This document shows, one piece after another, positions 54,087 through 64,000 of a DNA stretch of 64,000 bases (its first letter is position 1; every line of letters starts with the position of its first letter). The notes beneath the pieces were generated by a model. That model ran no database searches. It saw nothing but the letters and a program-made list of their open reading frames with translations, and had not been told where the DNA came from. Source of the stretch: Halioglobus sp. GTDB taxonomy: Bacteria; Pseudomonadota; Gammaproteobacteria; Pseudomonadales; Halieaceae. The DNA is taken from the NCBI GenBank assembly GCA_029246385.1, contig JAQWNG010000015.1, forward strand, positions 434,001 to 498,000, written 5' to 3'. Position numbers and translations under genes: made by a program.

Positions 54087-56129
54087 ATGGCGGCACCGAC
54101 TCCTCGTAAAATTCTAGTCACCAGCGCATTGCCTTATGCCAATGGCTCTTTGCATTTGGGACATCTGCTGGAGCAGGTGCAGACCGACATCTGGGTGCGG
54201 TTTCAAAAGTCCCGTGGGCACCATTGCGTTTACATCTGTGCCGACGACGCCCACGGCACCGCCATCATGCTAACCGCAGAAAGACTGGGGATAAGTGCGC
54301 AACAGCAGATTGACAACATCAAGCAGGAACATGTGCGTGACAGCACCGGCTTCCTAATTGGATTTGACAACTTTCACACCACCCACAGTGAAGAAAACCG
54401 TTTCTGGTGCGAGACGATCTACCAACGATTGAAAGAAAATAACCATATTGCCACTCGGACGATTACGCAGGCGTTCGATCCAGAGAAACAACTCTTCCTC
54501 GCCGACCGTTTCATTAAAGGCGCATGCCCACGCTGCAAAGCCGAAGATCAGTACGGGGATAACTGTGAAGCCTGCGGAGCCACCTATAGCCCGATGGAAC
54601 TGATCAACCCGGTGTCAGCTTTATCGGGGGCAAAGCCAGTAGAAAAAGAGTCTACCCACCTATTTTTCAAGCTTCCAGACTTTGAGGCAATGCTTACGGC
54701 ATGGCTTAACGCCGATGCGTTGCAGCCGCAGGTCGCAAACAAGCTCCGAGAGTGGACCGAGGCGGGCCTGCAAGATTGGGACATTAGCCGAGACGCCCCC
54801 TATTTCGGTTTTGAGATTCCCGACGAACCGGGTAAATATTTCTATGTTTGGCTCGATGCCCCCATCGGCTACATTGCCAGCTTCCAACATTACTGCGATC
54901 GCACCGGACATGACTTTGAGTCCTACTGGACACGCGGCGATGACACCGAGTTGTATCACTTCATCGGCAAAGACATTATCAACTTCCACGGCTTATTTTG
55001 GCCAGCCATGTTGCAATCAGCCGGCCTGCGCGCACCCACTGCCGTTTATGCACACGGCTTCCTCACGGTTAACGGCAACAAAATGTCAAAAAGTCGCGGC
55101 ACTTTTATCAAAGCCAGCACATATCTTGAGCACCTTGATGCCGAGTATTTGCGCTATTATTTTGCCGCCAAACTATCGGCCTCTGTGGACGACATCGATC
55201 TTAATCTGGAGGATTTTATTCAACGGGTCAACTCCGACATTGTCGGCAAGGTCGTGAATATCGCCAGTCGTTGCGCGGGCTTTTTGCGCAACTCTTTTGA
55301 TAGCCAGCTTGCTCCCAGCTGCTCAGAACAGGCGCTAGTGCAGGAATTCATTATCAAAGGGAGCGCCATCGCCGAATTGTATGAACAACGTGAATTCAAC
55401 AAGGCAATGCGTGAAATTCTGGCGCTAGCGGACAGGGCGAATCAATACATCGATGAAAAAAAACCTTGGATACTGGCCAAGCAGGAGGGGACGGAGCAGC
55501 AAGTGCATGACATATGCAGCGTTGGTATCAACCTATTTCGTGTGCTGATGACCTATCTGAAGCCCGTGTTGCCTGCTATGGCCGAAAAGGCTGAAGCCTT
55601 TTTGAACTGCTCGCTGGATTGGACGGCTCTGGAATCACCCCTGACGGGGCATCAGTTGGCAACATTCGTGCCACTCCTCACGCGCATCGACAGCAAAAAA
55701 GTGGACGCCATGGTGGAAGCCAGCAAAGATTCGCCAGTGGCGGACGCGTCGATATCAAACGACATTGACCGCGCACCCGCCAAGGACAGCACGATCGAGT
55801 TTGACGACTTCGCCAAAATTGACTTAAGAATTGCTGAAATCATCGCAGCCGAGCACGTTGACGGCGCAGACAAATTACTGCGCCTGACGCTCAGGCTTGA
55901 TACGGAAGGAACATCCGCAGGCCGCAGGCAAGTGCTTGCTGGCATCAAACCAGCCTACCAACCTGAAGACCTGGTGGGCAAACTGACAGTGGTGGTCGCC
56001 AATCTGGCACCGCGAAAAATGCGCTTTGGCATATCGGAGGGGATGGTCCTCGCCGCGGGGCCTGGCGGCGAGGATATCTTCCTCTTAGAGCCTCACGCCG
56101 GAGCTAGGCCGGGGATGCGAGTCAAATAA
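54087..56129 (+). CDS. metG: Methionyl-tRNA synthetase
   Basis: Class I synthetase of 680 residues charging tRNA-Met. The HIGH motif is HLGH (23-26) in [10 protein letters not shown], the zinc knuckle has [17 protein letters not shown] (about 150-166), and KMSKS is near 333-337. The C-terminal EMAP-type tRNA-binding domain (about 575-680) has [14 protein letters not shown] and AGIKPAY. The ribosome site is weak. It is divergent from apbC and precedes the rsx operon. Confidence 0.98.
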   Translation: MAAPTPRKILVTSALPYANGSLHLGHLLEQVQTDIWVRFQKSRGHHCVYICADDAHGTAIMLTAERLGISAQQQIDNIKQEHVRDSTGFLIGFDNFHTTHSEENRFWCETIYQRLKENNHIATRTITQAFDPEKQLFLADRFIKGACPRCKAEDQYGDNCEACGATYSPMELINPVSALSGAKPVEKESTHLFFKLPDFEAMLTAWLNADALQPQVANKLREWTEAGLQDWDISRDAPYFGFEIPDEPGKYFYVWLDAPIGYIASFQHYCDRTGHDFESYWTRGDDTELYHFIGKDIINFHGLFWPAMLQSAGLRAPTAVYAHGFLTVNGNKMSKSRGTFIKASTYLEHLDAEYLRYYFAAKLSASVDDIDLNLEDFIQRVNSDIVGKVVNIASRCAGFLRNSFDSQLAPSCSEQALVQEFIIKGSAIAELYEQREFNKAMREILALADRANQYIDEKKPWILAKQEGTEQQVHDICSVGINLFRVLMTYLKPVLPAMAEKAEAFLNCSLDWTALESPLTGHQLATFVPLLTRIDSKKVDAMVEASKDSPVADASISNDIDRAPAKDSTIEFDDFAKIDLRIAEIIAAEHVDGADKLLRLTLRLDTEGTSAGRRQVLAGIKPAYQPEDLVGKLTVVVANLAPRKMRFGISEGMVLAAGPGGEDIFLLEPHAGARPGMRVK

Positions 56130-56176
56130 TCCCCAAAACTATTTTTACCTAATGGTCGTTAGCCTGTAAAATTAAG

Positions 56177-56214
56177 CCCCCATTTGTCCGATGTAAACGC
56201 TAAAATGGGGTTTT
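56177..56214 (+). terminator. Probable terminator after metG
   Basis: CCCCATTT (56178-56185) pairs with AAATGGGG (56203-56210) around a 17-base loop and is followed by TTTTAG. The loop contains GTAAACGC of the recurrent motif. It may end metG or act in the rsxA leader. Confidence 0.5.
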
Positions 56215-56265
56215 AGAGCACCAAGCGCAAACTTGTTGCTAACGAGGGACAGTGAAAACCTAACC

Positions 56266-56844
56266 ATGCTCGCAGACTACTCAATATTGTTGATCGGCGC
56301 CATTTTGGTCAACAACTTCGTGTTGGTACAGTTCTTAGGATTGTGCCCATTTATGGGCGTGTCAAATAAGCTCGAAGCGGCGATGGGCATGTCTATGGCC
56401 ACTACCTTCGTGCTGACTCTCGCAGCGGCATGCAGCAATCTGACCTATCAGTTCTTACTCGTCCCACTAGGCCTAGGCTACCTAAAGACGATCGCATTCA
56501 TTCTGGTGATCGCTGTGGTCGTGCAATTTACTGAGATGGTCATGCGTAAGACCAGCCCACTACTGCACCGAGTACTGGGAGTTTATCTGCCATTGATTAC
56601 CACCAACTGCGCTGTACTTGGTGTTGCGTTGCTGAATATTTCAAAGGATCACACTTTTTTGGAGTCACTGTTCTACGGTTTCGGAGCGGGCGCGGGCTTC
56701 TCTCTAGTATTGGTGCTGTTCGCCGCCATGCGTGAGCGATTAACCGTAGCGGATGTGCCTGCGCCCTTTAAGGGCGCAGCAGTGGGTATGATAACCGCCG
56801 GACTGATGTCTTTGGCCTTTATGGGATTCGCCGGACTGGTATAG
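56266..56844 (+). CDS. rsxA: Rnf/Rsx electron transport complex subunit A
   Basis: Membrane subunit of 192 residues with six segments. [18 protein letters not shown] and [18 protein letters not shown] hold the conserved Cys residues that coordinate an iron-sulfur centre in the membrane, in pair with RsxE. The start at 56266 ([18 protein letters not shown]) matches the family; a TTG at 56233 is in frame. First gene of rsxABCDGE. In E. coli the complex keeps SoxR reduced, whereas in others it couples ferredoxin and NADH to an ion gradient. Confidence 0.96.
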   Translation: MLADYSILLIGAILVNNFVLVQFLGLCPFMGVSNKLEAAMGMSMATTFVLTLAAACSNLTYQFLLVPLGLGYLKTIAFILVIAVVVQFTEMVMRKTSPLLHRVLGVYLPLITTNCAVLGVALLNISKDHTFLESLFYGFGAGAGFSLVLVLFAAMRERLTVADVPAPFKGAAVGMITAGLMSLAFMGFAGLV

Positions 56845-56850
56845 ACACAA

Positions 56851-57480
56851 GTGATTGACCTCCTGACACAATACCCGCTGCTTGCTGCCCTGACCGCCTT
56901 GGTAGCACTTGCGGCGACGTTTGGCGCTCTTCTGGGGTTTGCTGCGGAGAAATTTAAAACCGAAGGCAACCCCATTGCAGACGAGATCAACAATATCTTA
57001 CCCCAGACTCAATGTGGCCAATGTGGGTACCCTGGCTGTCGACCCTATGCGGAAGCGATCGCCAACGGCGAAGCTATCAACAAGTGTCCGCCCGGCGGAG
57101 AAGCCGGCGTCCAGGCTTTGGCTGACCTACTCGATGTGGAGCCGCTGCCCTTGGATGAGGAACACGGCGAGGCGAAGAAAGTCACAACAGTAGCCTTCAT
57201 CCGTGAGGATGAGTGTATTGGCTGCACGAAATGTATACAAGCTTGTCCTGTCGATGCGATTCTGGGAGCGGCCAAACAGATGCATACAGTCATCACCGCC
57301 GAATGCACCGGCTGTGATCTGTGTGTTGAGCCCTGCCCCGTTGACTGTATCGACATGATTGCGCAGGAAGAATCACTAAAGACTTGGCACTGGCAGCTCC
57401 CTGACCCCGTCAGCCGAAGGGTGGACATTATTGCCACCGATGTTGTTCTTCGCGTTCCAACCGAGGACCGCGTTGCATGA
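56851..57480 (+). CDS. rsxB: Rnf/Rsx complex ferredoxin subunit B
   Basis: Protein of 209 residues with an N-terminal membrane helix, a 4-Cys cluster motif ([15 protein letters not shown] and CPPGG) and two ferredoxin [4Fe-4S] motifs, [15 protein letters not shown] and [15 protein letters not shown]. It starts with GTG six bases after rsxA. Its TGA overlaps the ATG of rsxC (ATGA). It passes electrons within the complex. Confidence 0.96.
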   Translation: MIDLLTQYPLLAALTALVALAATFGALLGFAAEKFKTEGNPIADEINNILPQTQCGQCGYPGCRPYAEAIANGEAINKCPPGGEAGVQALADLLDVEPLPLDEEHGEAKKVTTVAFIREDECIGCTKCIQACPVDAILGAAKQMHTVITAECTGCDLCVEPCPVDCIDMIAQEESLKTWHWQLPDPVSRRVDIIATDVVLRVPTEDRVA

Positions 57481-59495
57481 GAAAAGTTTTTGACTTCCAC
57501 GGTGGTATTCATCCGACTGAAAATAAGCATCAGTCTGTGCGCACACCGATTGCCAACGCAGGCATACCCCCTGAGCTGATCATTCCACTGTCGCAGCACA
57601 TAGGTGCACCGGCCCGCCCAGTGGTATCTATCGGTGAGCATGTACTCAAGGGACAGATGATCGCCGAAGCGATCGGTTTTGTCAGCGTGCCGGTGCATGC
57701 GCCGACCTCCGGTACGATTCACGCCATTGAAGATCGTCTGATTGCGCACCCATCTGGCCATCTAGCACCCTGTATCGTGATCACCACAGACGGCCAAGAT
57801 GAGTGGGAAAAACACGGCGGCGTATCGGATTATCAGACGCTGAAGACGGCTGACCTGATTCGTATAATCCGTAATGCCGGCATTGCAGGCATGGGCGGCG
57901 CTGGCTTCCCAAGCGCGGTCAAACTGTCAGTTAAGGCTGACACTCAAATTCATACACTAATTATCAACGGTACAGAATGCGAACCTTATATCACTGCTGA
58001 CGATATCCTGATGCGCGAGCAGGCCTCTGCGATCATCGAGGGCACGAAAATTCTGCAGCAAATGATTGCGCCAAAAAATACCTTGATCGGTGTCGAGGAC
58101 AACAAGCCAGAGGGCATTGCTGCCCTGCGCGCCGCAGCACAAGGCACCGGCATAGAAATCGTCACATTTCCTACTAAATACCCATCCGGCGGCGAAAAAC
58201 AACTTATTGAGATCCTGACTGGACAGCAAGTCCCCAGCGGTGGATTACCCTCTGAAGTTGGCGTTGTGTGCCAGAATATCGGCAGCACTGTGGCTATCTT
58301 TAACGCTGTTGTGCACGGACAGCCGCTCATCTCTAGAATCACCACTGTCACTGGAGAAAGCATCCGTGAGCCGCAAAACTTTGAGGTATTGATCGGCACC
58401 CCGGTGCAATACCTGATAGAAAAAGCCGGTTACCAGTATGAGAAAAACAACCGCCTTATCATGGGTGGACCGATGATGGGTTTCACGATACCAGACACTG
58501 GCGTGCCTATTGTTAAAACGACTAACTGTGTCCTTGCGCCCACTGAAAAAGAATTATCTACACCACCTCCGGCGCAGGCTTGCATCCGGTGCGGCATGTG
58601 TGCTGAGGTCTGTCCCGCCAGTCTGTTACCACAACAAATGTTCTGGTTCGCACAAGGCAAAGAATTCGAAAAGCTGGAGGAACACAATCTATTTGATTGT
58701 ATAGAATGCGGCGCTTGCTCCTTTGCCTGCCCCAGCAATATCCCATTGGTGCAGTACTACCGCGCCTCTAAGTCTGAGATTTTACAGTTGCGGCATGACC
58801 ACGAAATAGCGGAGCAGTCGCGCATTCGGTTTGAGTCTCGCCAGCAGCGCCTGGAACAGGCAGAGCAAGACAAGGAGGCTAAACGCGCTGCACGCAAAAT
58901 CGCTGCTCAACAGCGCGCCGAAGCAGCGCAGGAAAGTGGCGCAGAGGACCCTATTCAGGCCGCCATAGATCGAGCAAAAACGAAAAAAGCTGCGCAGCAG
59001 CAGACCAGCATGGGCGAAGAAAGTGAACGGGAAAAACGGGAGAAAGCCGTTGTATCCATAGCTAAACGATTGGCCACTGCAACCTCAAAATTGGAGCAGG
59101 CTGAGGCAGAAAACAGTGATCTTGTAGACGCACTGCAGACCGGTGTCGACAAGACCCGTGAGAAACTGGCGGCGGCGGAACAGGCTCTAAAGGACTGCGA
59201 GCAATGTCTCGACACTGATTCTGCAGAGCAGCACCCTTCTGACGCAGCGCAGGTGGCAATAGAGAGAGCGATGGAAGCCCGTACAATAGAAGCGTCGTTA
59301 AGCCCGCAGGAAAAAGCACGCGTCGACCTAGAAAAACTGCAGAAGCGCCTGGAAAAGTCACAAGCCGTGCTAATTCAGAGCCAAGAAAATGCCGCGGAAG
59401 AGAAAGTCATTGAGGCTCTGGAGTCAACAGTCGCCCGCCTAACTGCAAAGATCAATGCTTTGCAACAGCAGTTGAGCGCAGCTGAGGAAGCATGA
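57477..59495 (+). CDS. rsxC: Rnf/Rsx complex subunit C
   Basis: Peripheral NADH-binding subunit of 672 residues. The barrel-sandwich and flavin/NADH regions include [13 protein letters not shown] (about 138-150) and [14 protein letters not shown]. Two [4Fe-4S] sites are [15 protein letters not shown] and [15 protein letters not shown] (about 370-420). From about 440 on comes a long Ala/Glu/Gln/Lys-rich segment expected to be coiled coil, as in the large enterobacterial form. It overlaps rsxB by four bases. Confidence 0.96.
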   Translation: MRKVFDFHGGIHPTENKHQSVRTPIANAGIPPELIIPLSQHIGAPARPVVSIGEHVLKGQMIAEAIGFVSVPVHAPTSGTIHAIEDRLIAHPSGHLAPCIVITTDGQDEWEKHGGVSDYQTLKTADLIRIIRNAGIAGMGGAGFPSAVKLSVKADTQIHTLIINGTECEPYITADDILMREQASAIIEGTKILQQMIAPKNTLIGVEDNKPEGIAALRAAAQGTGIEIVTFPTKYPSGGEKQLIEILTGQQVPSGGLPSEVGVVCQNIGSTVAIFNAVVHGQPLISRITTVTGESIREPQNFEVLIGTPVQYLIEKAGYQYEKNNRLIMGGPMMGFTIPDTGVPIVKTTNCVLAPTEKELSTPPPAQACIRCGMCAEVCPASLLPQQMFWFAQGKEFEKLEEHNLFDCIECGACSFACPSNIPLVQYYRASKSEILQLRHDHEIAEQSRIRFESRQQRLEQAEQDKEAKRAARKIAAQQRAEAAQESGAEDPIQAAIDRAKTKKAAQQQTSMGEESEREKREKAVVSIAKRLATATSKLEQAEAENSDLVDALQTGVDKTREKLAAAEQALKDCEQCLDTDSAEQHPSDAAQVAIERAMEARTIEASLSPQEKARVDLEKLQKRLEKSQAVLIQSQENAAEEKVIEALESTVARLTAKINALQQQLSAAEEA

Positions 59496-59496
59496 T

Positions 59497-60525
59497 ATGG
59501 CTCTAATGCGTCTCACGTCTCCCCACGCACACGGTCCCATGAGTACTCAGCGGGTCATGCAAAGTGTGCTGCTCGCAACAATTCCCGGAGTTATTGTACT
59601 GACCCATTTTTTTGGCTTCGGCACTCTTATCAATATTCTTTGGGGGAGCATCGTGGCGTTGGCGTGCGAAGCGCTAGCACTGAAACTGCGACGACGCCCT
59701 CTTAGTTTTTATCTAAAAGACTATAGCGCCGTGGTAACGGCGGTTTTGCTGTGTATCGCCTTGCCGCCTTATGCACCGTGGTGGCTCATTGCGGTGGGTA
59801 TCGCAAGCTCTATTTTGCTGGCAAAGCACTTATACGGTGGACTGGGCTACAACCCTTTTAACCCTGCCATGGTGGGCTACGTCATTCTCCTCATTTCTTT
59901 TCCCATACAAATGACTGCGTGGGCGCCACCGCGCGGTCTCGGAGAGTTGCCGGGATTCATGGAAGCGTTGCAAGCTTGTTTCACTCCTGCGGCATATGAC
60001 GGCGTCACGATGGCGACACCAATGGATCTTTTAAAGCAGAACAACAGTCTGCTGATCAACGATCTCTGGTATCAGTATCCTCAGTTTGGACGCTGGTCCG
60101 GCCGGGGTTGGGAGTGGGCTAACATTGCCTTTTTAGCCGGGGGCATTTGGCTGCTGTATCAGCGCATATTTACCTGGCATGCGCCGGTGGCAATGCTGGT
60201 GACACTTGGCCTACTTGCGGCCATTTTTTATGACGGCGGCAGTTCCGCAAGTGGGGGTTCGCCGCTGTTCCATCTGCTGGGCGGCGCGACTATGTTTGGC
60301 GCATTCTTTATTGTGACTGACCCTGTCAGTTCTGCAGTATCTTTGCGCGGCCGCTTAATTTTTGGCGCTCTAATCGGTGTGCTGATATATACTATTAGGG
60401 TAAAGGGAAATTATCCGGACTCGGTAGCTTTTGCCGTGCTGATTATGAATTTTGCTGCGCCATTCATTGATTACTATACCCAGCCTCGTACGTATGGCCA
60501 CCGCAACAAGCGCGCAGGAGAATAG
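59497..60525 (+). CDS. rsxD: Rnf/Rsx complex subunit D
   Basis: Membrane subunit of 342 residues with about ten segments. Covalent FMN is attached to Thr in DGVTMATPM, here near residue 172. The N-terminus reads MRLTSPHAHGPMSTQRVM. DPVSSAVSLRGRLIFG and YPDSVAFAVLIMNF are conserved. It follows rsxC by one base and precedes rsxG by one base. Confidence 0.96.
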   Translation: MALMRLTSPHAHGPMSTQRVMQSVLLATIPGVIVLTHFFGFGTLINILWGSIVALACEALALKLRRRPLSFYLKDYSAVVTAVLLCIALPPYAPWWLIAVGIASSILLAKHLYGGLGYNPFNPAMVGYVILLISFPIQMTAWAPPRGLGELPGFMEALQACFTPAAYDGVTMATPMDLLKQNNSLLINDLWYQYPQFGRWSGRGWEWANIAFLAGGIWLLYQRIFTWHAPVAMLVTLGLLAAIFYDGGSSASGGSPLFHLLGGATMFGAFFIVTDPVSSAVSLRGRLIFGALIGVLIYTIRVKGNYPDSVAFAVLIMNFAAPFIDYYTQPRTYGHRNKRAGE

Positions 60526-60526
60526 A

Positions 60527-61180
60527 ATGCTTGGCCGATCCATTACACGCAACAGCATTCTACTTGCAGTCTTTGCTGCGTGCACGACTGCGCTCATCGC
60601 CGGCACGCACTTGCTAACAAAAGATGATATTGCAGAGCAAAAACGCCGGGCAGAAGAGCGAGCGCTACTACAAATTATACCCAAAAGCCGACACAACAAT
60701 TCAATGCTAGATGACACGATAGCCGTGGGCCCACAGGACGCGGAGCTGGGCTTAAGAAAGGACAAGCAGATTTATGTTGCGCGCGAAAATGGAGACGTCG
60801 TCGCGGTGATAATCCCAGCCGTCGCACGCGATGGCTACAGTGGAGACATTGAACTGATTGTGGGCGTGAATCGAGATGGAACGATTGCAGGTGTGCGCGC
60901 ACTCGCACAGCGGGAAACGCCGGGCCTAGGCGACAAAGTGGACCTCAAAAAGTCTAACTGGATGCTGAGCTTCAATGGGCGCTCACTGCAAAATCCGACG
61001 TTAGCCGGCTGGGCTGTAAAAAAAGACGACGGCATCTTTGACCAATTTACGGGCGCCACAATTACGCCTAGAGCTGTCGTTGCGGCAATTCTAAGAGTAT
61101 TACAATTTGCCGCTACCAACAGAGACAGCCTATTCGACATAAGCGGCACTAACGTTGTCCCCACGGGAGATAACACCTAA
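60527..61180 (+). CDS. rsxG: Rnf/Rsx complex subunit G
   Basis: Protein of 217 residues with one N-terminal membrane helix (about 8-28) and a periplasmic FMN-binding domain. The flavinylation motif is [11 protein letters not shown], with the Thr near 177. [22 protein letters not shown] and ETPGLGDKV are conserved. The ATG at 60527 follows rsxD by one base; the frame is open further upstream inside rsxD. Its stop overlaps rsxE (TAATG). Confidence 0.95.
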   Translation: MLGRSITRNSILLAVFAACTTALIAGTHLLTKDDIAEQKRRAEERALLQIIPKSRHNNSMLDDTIAVGPQDAELGLRKDKQIYVARENGDVVAVIIPAVARDGYSGDIELIVGVNRDGTIAGVRALAQRETPGLGDKVDLKKSNWMLSFNGRSLQNPTLAGWAVKKDDGIFDQFTGATITPRAVVAAILRVLQFAATNRDSLFDISGTNVVPTGDNT

Positions 61181-61893
61181 TGGCGGATGTCAGTTACAAA
61201 GATCTATCCATTAATGGCTTGTGGAAAAACAACCCAGCCATTGTTCAGTTGTTAGGGCTATGTCCGCTGCTTGCGGTCACTGGCAGCGTGGTTAATGCGC
61301 TCGGACTAGGGCTTGCAACAACGATGGTACTGATTATTTCCAATACCTCCGTATCATTGATTCGCAATCTGGTTTCTGACGCTGTGCGCCTGCCTACATT
61401 CGTAATGATTATTGCCGCAGCTGTCACCTGTATTGAGCTATTAATGCAAGCATTTACCTATGAATTATTCCAAATTCTAGGTATTTTTCTGCCCTTAATC
61501 ACTACCAATTGTGTCATATTAGGACGAGCCGATGGATTTGCTGCACGAAATTCACTTGGGCCATCCTTCTACGATGGGCTGATTATGGGATTAGGCTTCG
61601 CTTGTGTCCTGGCGGTGCTTGGTGGTCTGCGCGAATTGAGTGGCACCGGTGCACTTTTCGCCAATATGGATCTGCTGTTCGGTTCAAGCGCGGCCAACTG
61701 GAAAGTCGTAATGTATTCGGACTACCAACCTTTTTTACTGGCAATCCTGCCGCCCGGAGCCTTTATTTTTACCGGTCTGATTATCGCGGTTAAAAATCTC
61801 ATCGACGATCGTATAAAAAAACGTCAGGACGCGTTAAAGGCCCGTCCGGTAAAAGGCGCCAAGCGTGTGCGCGTAACAGGAGCTGTATCCTAG
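61180..61893 (+). CDS. rsxE: Rnf/Rsx complex subunit E
   Basis: Membrane subunit of 237 residues, paralogue of RsxA, with six segments. [19 protein letters not shown] and [17 protein letters not shown] carry the Cys that pair with RsxA around the membrane iron-sulfur cluster. The last gene of the operon: nth, which closes it in E. coli and Pseudomonas, is not here but at 12.4 kb. It converges with a hypothetical gene six bases downstream. Confidence 0.96.
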   Translation: MADVSYKDLSINGLWKNNPAIVQLLGLCPLLAVTGSVVNALGLGLATTMVLIISNTSVSLIRNLVSDAVRLPTFVMIIAAAVTCIELLMQAFTYELFQILGIFLPLITTNCVILGRADGFAARNSLGPSFYDGLIMGLGFACVLAVLGGLRELSGTGALFANMDLLFGSSAANWKVVMYSDYQPFLLAILPPGAFIFTGLIIAVKNLIDDRIKKRQDALKARPVKGAKRVRVTGAVS

Positions 61894-61899
61894 GCTAAC

Positions 61900-62298
61900 T
61901 TACTCGCCCGCCAACATTAGCGTATCGAGTATTTCATCGACTGCGGCATCATCCATGCCGCCGTTTTCTTCATTGCAGCTATAGGTGATAAATAACAACA
62001 GCGCGCCGCATGACACATACCATTCGCGCACCGCTATCTCCTCTTCTACATAGCGGCTGCTGACGCCAGAAAATTCACCCAGCGTCGCGGGCTGCCACTG
62101 CAGCGCTTGCTCGGATTCTTGTTGCGCTATTGCGTTCACGGAATCTCGATCAAAGTCTCCCGCCTCTTTGTGCAGCGTGCTTATCTCGATGCAGCCTACA
62201 TCGTCGCGATCGCCGACTAAAATACTGTCTTCGTCTGTATCTGCCCACCACTCAGGTGGAAGCGCTAAGGTCCACCAGTCGGTTTCCAGAACGTTCAT
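61900..62298 (-). CDS. Conserved hypothetical protein next to rimI
   Basis: Protein of 132 residues, not recognised. It has no signal peptide or membrane helix, is acidic (many Asp and Glu) and rich in Trp near the start (DWWTLALPPEWWAD), with GCIEISTLHKEAG, WYVSCGALLLFITYSC and an acidic end. The alternation suggests a small alpha/beta fold. Its ATG overlaps the rimI stop (ATGA), so it is co-transcribed with the acetyltransferase. No function can be assigned. Confidence 0.75.
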   Translation of the reverse strand: MNVLETDWWTLALPPEWWADTDEDSILVGDRDDVGCIEISTLHKEAGDFDRDSVNAIAQQESEQALQWQPATLGEFSGVSSRYVEEEIAVREWYVSCGALLLFITYSCNEENGGMDDAAVDEILDTLMLAGE

Positions 62299-62777
62299 TG
62301 CCTATTCCTTTGTAAGCATAGGGACATTAACAGGGCATCCTCTCGTCCGTCTTCTGTGGGGTAATAGCGTTTACGTATCCCATCCAACTCAAATCCATTG
62401 CCTGCATAAAGTCGTCGGGCAGCGGCGTTGGATTGACGCACCTCTAAAAAACAGCGGGTGGCGCCGTCATTCTTCATTTTTAGCAACGCAGATTCTAGCA
62501 GCAAGCACCCTAGACCCTTTCTCTGCTGTGCGGAATGAACACCAATATTGTAGATAGAGGCCTCGTCCAGCACCTGAGCAAACACCACAAAGCCGTCTGT
62601 TCGTCCATCCTCTTCGATCACCATTGCACATTGTTTGTCGGTACTAGCGCCGCTGCACGCAGCAGCGAACTGCAGTTCATTCCAAGGATGAATGTTAACG
62701 CTGGCATCAATCGCCGCCAGCGCGCCGGCGTCGACCGCACAGGCAGGCCTAACCTTGTGCAGCACTGCCGCAGACAA
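62295..62777 (-). CDS. rimI: Ribosomal protein alanine N-acetyltransferase
   Basis: GNAT acetyltransferase of 160 residues acetylating the N-terminus of ribosomal protein S18. The acetyl-CoA segment QQRKGLGCLLLESALLKM is present (about 85-102), then FLEVRQSNAAARRLYAGNGF and RYYPTEDGREDALLM at the end, all typical. The start is unusual: TTG 62777 without a clear ribosome site, with a stop four codons upstream of it; GTG 62765 is another choice. It sits between a HolD-like gene and a hypothetical gene, as holD-rimI in E. coli. Confidence 0.92.
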   Translation of the reverse strand: MSAAVLHKVRPACAVDAGALAAIDASVNIHPWNELQFAAACSGASTDKQCAMVIEEDGRTDGFVVFAQVLDEASIYNIGVHSAQQRKGLGCLLLESALLKMKNDGATRCFLEVRQSNAAARRLYAGNGFELDGIRKRYYPTEDGREDALLMSLCLQRNRQ

Positions 62778-62807
62778 TTTGAACAGCCGCTAAGATGCTA
62801 TCGTGCC

Positions 62808-63524
62808 TCATGCCTTGCGCACCAGGGGCAACAAATCACACCACACTTGTCGCTTGAGCGCGGGTTGTGCCAATATTTCTGCACTGCTCACCGTATTCAC
62901 AATGGCAACACTGATCTGCTGTCGAGGCACACGCTGCACACAGGCATCACCGAGCAGCACCAGACCGCGGCATCTATGCTCTCCCAGCCTTCTATCAACA
63001 AAGCCCCCGACACTGGCTCTTGCCGCTTCTTCGCCCAGATCGAGTTGCTGGTTGGTGTGGATGGGCCAATCAAACTGGGCCACTTGTGGTTCATGGGCAG
63101 GTTTTAGCGCATCCCCTTGTGACCGACGGCACAGCAACAAAGCTTGAGCCATTGATTGCACCAACCTGACCTGATCCGTGGTAAGTGGCCCAGATAACTC
63201 CTCAAGCCATAGCCAATCACCAGCGATAATCGCGGTCAAACTGAAACGAGATAAGGATTCGCTGCGCTGCAACGGAGCACTGGCATCCACTGTCCCCTCT
63301 GCCGTATGGCTAGGTTGCGCGACGAGCGCCGGTTCTGAATTCTGAGCAACGTGCAAGGACTCGGGTGCCGTTGCAACGGCCAACTGTTGAGTTTTTGACG
63401 CTGTCACTATTGCAAGCCGTCGCGTTGCGGCTGCGCCGGGCAACTGGGCACGCGACACATAACTGTCAACCCCCATTACGTCAAGGTAGGCCATGCGCCT
63501 CAATTCATGCATTTTTGCTTCCAT
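62808..63524 (-). CDS. HolD-like protein (possible DNA polymerase III psi subunit)
   Basis: Protein of 238 residues, about 100 longer than E. coli HolD. The N-terminal RRMAYLDVMGVDSYVSRAQ with LPGAA resembles the HolD start (a short helix and LxRRPGAL), and the end PALKRQVWCDLLPL resembles its ARAALWQQI. The middle (about 40-150) is unlike it, with a low-complexity Ala/Ser/Glu linker. Position next to rimI, as in E. coli, supports the idea. Two ATG starts are possible, 63524 and 63512; the second has GGAAG in front. Assignment stays tentative. Confidence 0.6.
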   Translation of the reverse strand: MEAKMHELRRMAYLDVMGVDSYVSRAQLPGAAATRRLAIVTASKTQQLAVATAPESLHVAQNSEPALVAQPSHTAEGTVDASAPLQRSESLSRFSLTAIIAGDWLWLEELSGPLTTDQVRLVQSMAQALLLCRRSQGDALKPAHEPQVAQFDWPIHTNQQLDLGEEAARASVGGFVDRRLGEHRCRGLVLLGDACVQRVPRQQISVAIVNTVSSAEILAQPALKRQVWCDLLPLVRKA

Positions 63525-63571
63525 TAAAACCTAATCATTTAATGTCAAGTCTAACAGTTTTTAACGGCTGA

Positions 63572-64000
63572 CTATATCCAGCGCCACCCATGACGTTGAA
63601 AAAACTTAATTCCCGATGCAACAAAATACCGCAGATGGCGTGGACCCTTGTTCGCCGCATAACCTCCATGGTGAATAATTCGTATGTCTGAATCAAAGAC
63701 GAGGCGGCCCACCTTGCCCAGCCGCAGCGACAGATCGAAATCCTCAAAGTACAAGAAAAAATCCTCATTAAAGCCGCTGGTTGCTCGCAGATCAGGTGTG
63801 CGAACCAGCATGAAGCATCCAGTCGCTATTGCCACATCGACTTGTCCCTGGCCCTCACCCTGACACAAATCGCGCATTTCATAGGCCGCTAACTGCTGAC
63901 GAAATAGACGACGTAGAAGCCGCGGGGCGAAGCCACGCAATAACAATATAAGAACCGAGGGATAGCGTTTACACAGAAATTCTTGCTCGCCGCCGCCGCT
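63572..64000 (-). CDS. Family 2 glycosyltransferase, rhamnosyltransferase-like (partial)
   Basis: The last 142 residues of a glycosyltransferase whose start lies beyond the right edge; no stop is present to base 64000. Visible are SGGGEQEFLCKRYPSVLILL, a basic RRLFRQQLAAYEMRDL segment, the acceptor region VAIATGCFMLVRTPD, FNEDFFLYFEDFDLSLRL (the ExDxx[DR] motif) and the end with FDSDIRIIHHGG. This is the C-terminal half of inverting GT2 enzymes such as rhamnosyltransferases of O-antigen synthesis. The neighbours give no further clue. Confidence 0.85.
   Translation of the reverse strand, partial: SGGGEQEFLCKRYPSVLILLLRGFAPRLLRRLFRQQLAAYEMRDLCQGEGQGQVDVAIATGCFMLVRTPDLRATSGFNEDFFLYFEDFDLSLRLGKVGRLVFDSDIRIIHHGGYAANKGPRHLRYFVASGIKFFQRHGWRWI

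Noticed and set aside
57045-57761. Antisense open frame of 238 codons across rsxB/rsxC
   Set aside because: It covers the cysteine-rich and well-conserved parts of two certain genes; its Cys/Ser-rich protein is a mirror of those codons.

Overview
The window is a dense chromosomal segment from a gammaproteobacterium. It carries about 65 genes, mostly separated by fewer than 100 bases and often by one- to four-base stop/start overlaps (TAATG, ATGA, GTGA). The synteny is Pseudomonas-like: rpsB-tsf-pyrH-frr-uppS-cdsA-dxr-rseP, map-glnD-dapC, dapA-bamC-MBL hydrolase, arsC-wrbA-DUF2069, and dcd-apbC-metG beside rnf/rsxABCDGE. The base composition is moderate. Together with acyl-CoA genes (DUF35/thiolase-like pair, MaoC, NUDIX, SDRs), this suggests a marine, Cellvibrionales-type lineage. 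That placement is an inference from gene order and was not tested by any search.

Left part (1-7.3 kb, minus strand): translation and envelope precursor operons. rpsB-tsf is followed by a clear terminator, then pyrH-frr-uppS-cdsA-dxr-rseP; rseP is cut by the left edge. From 7.7 to 15.7 kb, plus strand: map-glnD-dapC-nth, then an ArsC/Spx-like gene, dapD and dapE, covering much of lysine/diaminopimelate synthesis. dapA follows further on with bamC (19-20.7 kb, minus). nth sits here and not at the end of the rsx operon.

Middle (16-31 kb): an SDR, rsmJ, a leucine-rich-repeat lipoprotein, an MBL hydrolase, a DUF3806 protein, and a complete four-gene MCE/Mla-type lipid transport operon. Next comes an acyl-CoA/lipid block made of an SDR, a DUF35 plus thiolase-like pair, a NUDIX gene and a MaoC hydratase. 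A tiny entericidin-type lipoprotein gene (54 residues) with a sigma-S-like promoter lies inside this block. An RND adaptor and permease follow.

Right part (34-64 kb): sppA; DUF2069-wrbA-arsC; a YihY-family protein with a thioredoxin-like lipoprotein; cysK; an MFS/GNAT pair; a quinone oxidoreductase; a DEAD-box helicase; oligopeptidase A; an atypical PTPS-fold protein divergent from an SDR; hda-DUF2066; purMN; dcd-apbC; metG; the six-gene rsxABCDGE electron-transport operon; rimI with a HolD-like gene; and a partial family 2 glycosyltransferase at the edge.

No tRNA, rRNA, insertion sequence, prophage or CRISPR array was seen. The observations most worth following up are: a candidate minus-strand small RNA between the thioredoxin-like gene and cysK, with a strong terminator and an anti-Shine-Dalgarno-like stretch; the PTPS-fold protein lacking the usual catalytic Cys and His; the thiolase-like protein lacking the GHP histidine; the endonuclease III with a non-standard cysteine loop; and a recurrent GTAAACGCTA motif.
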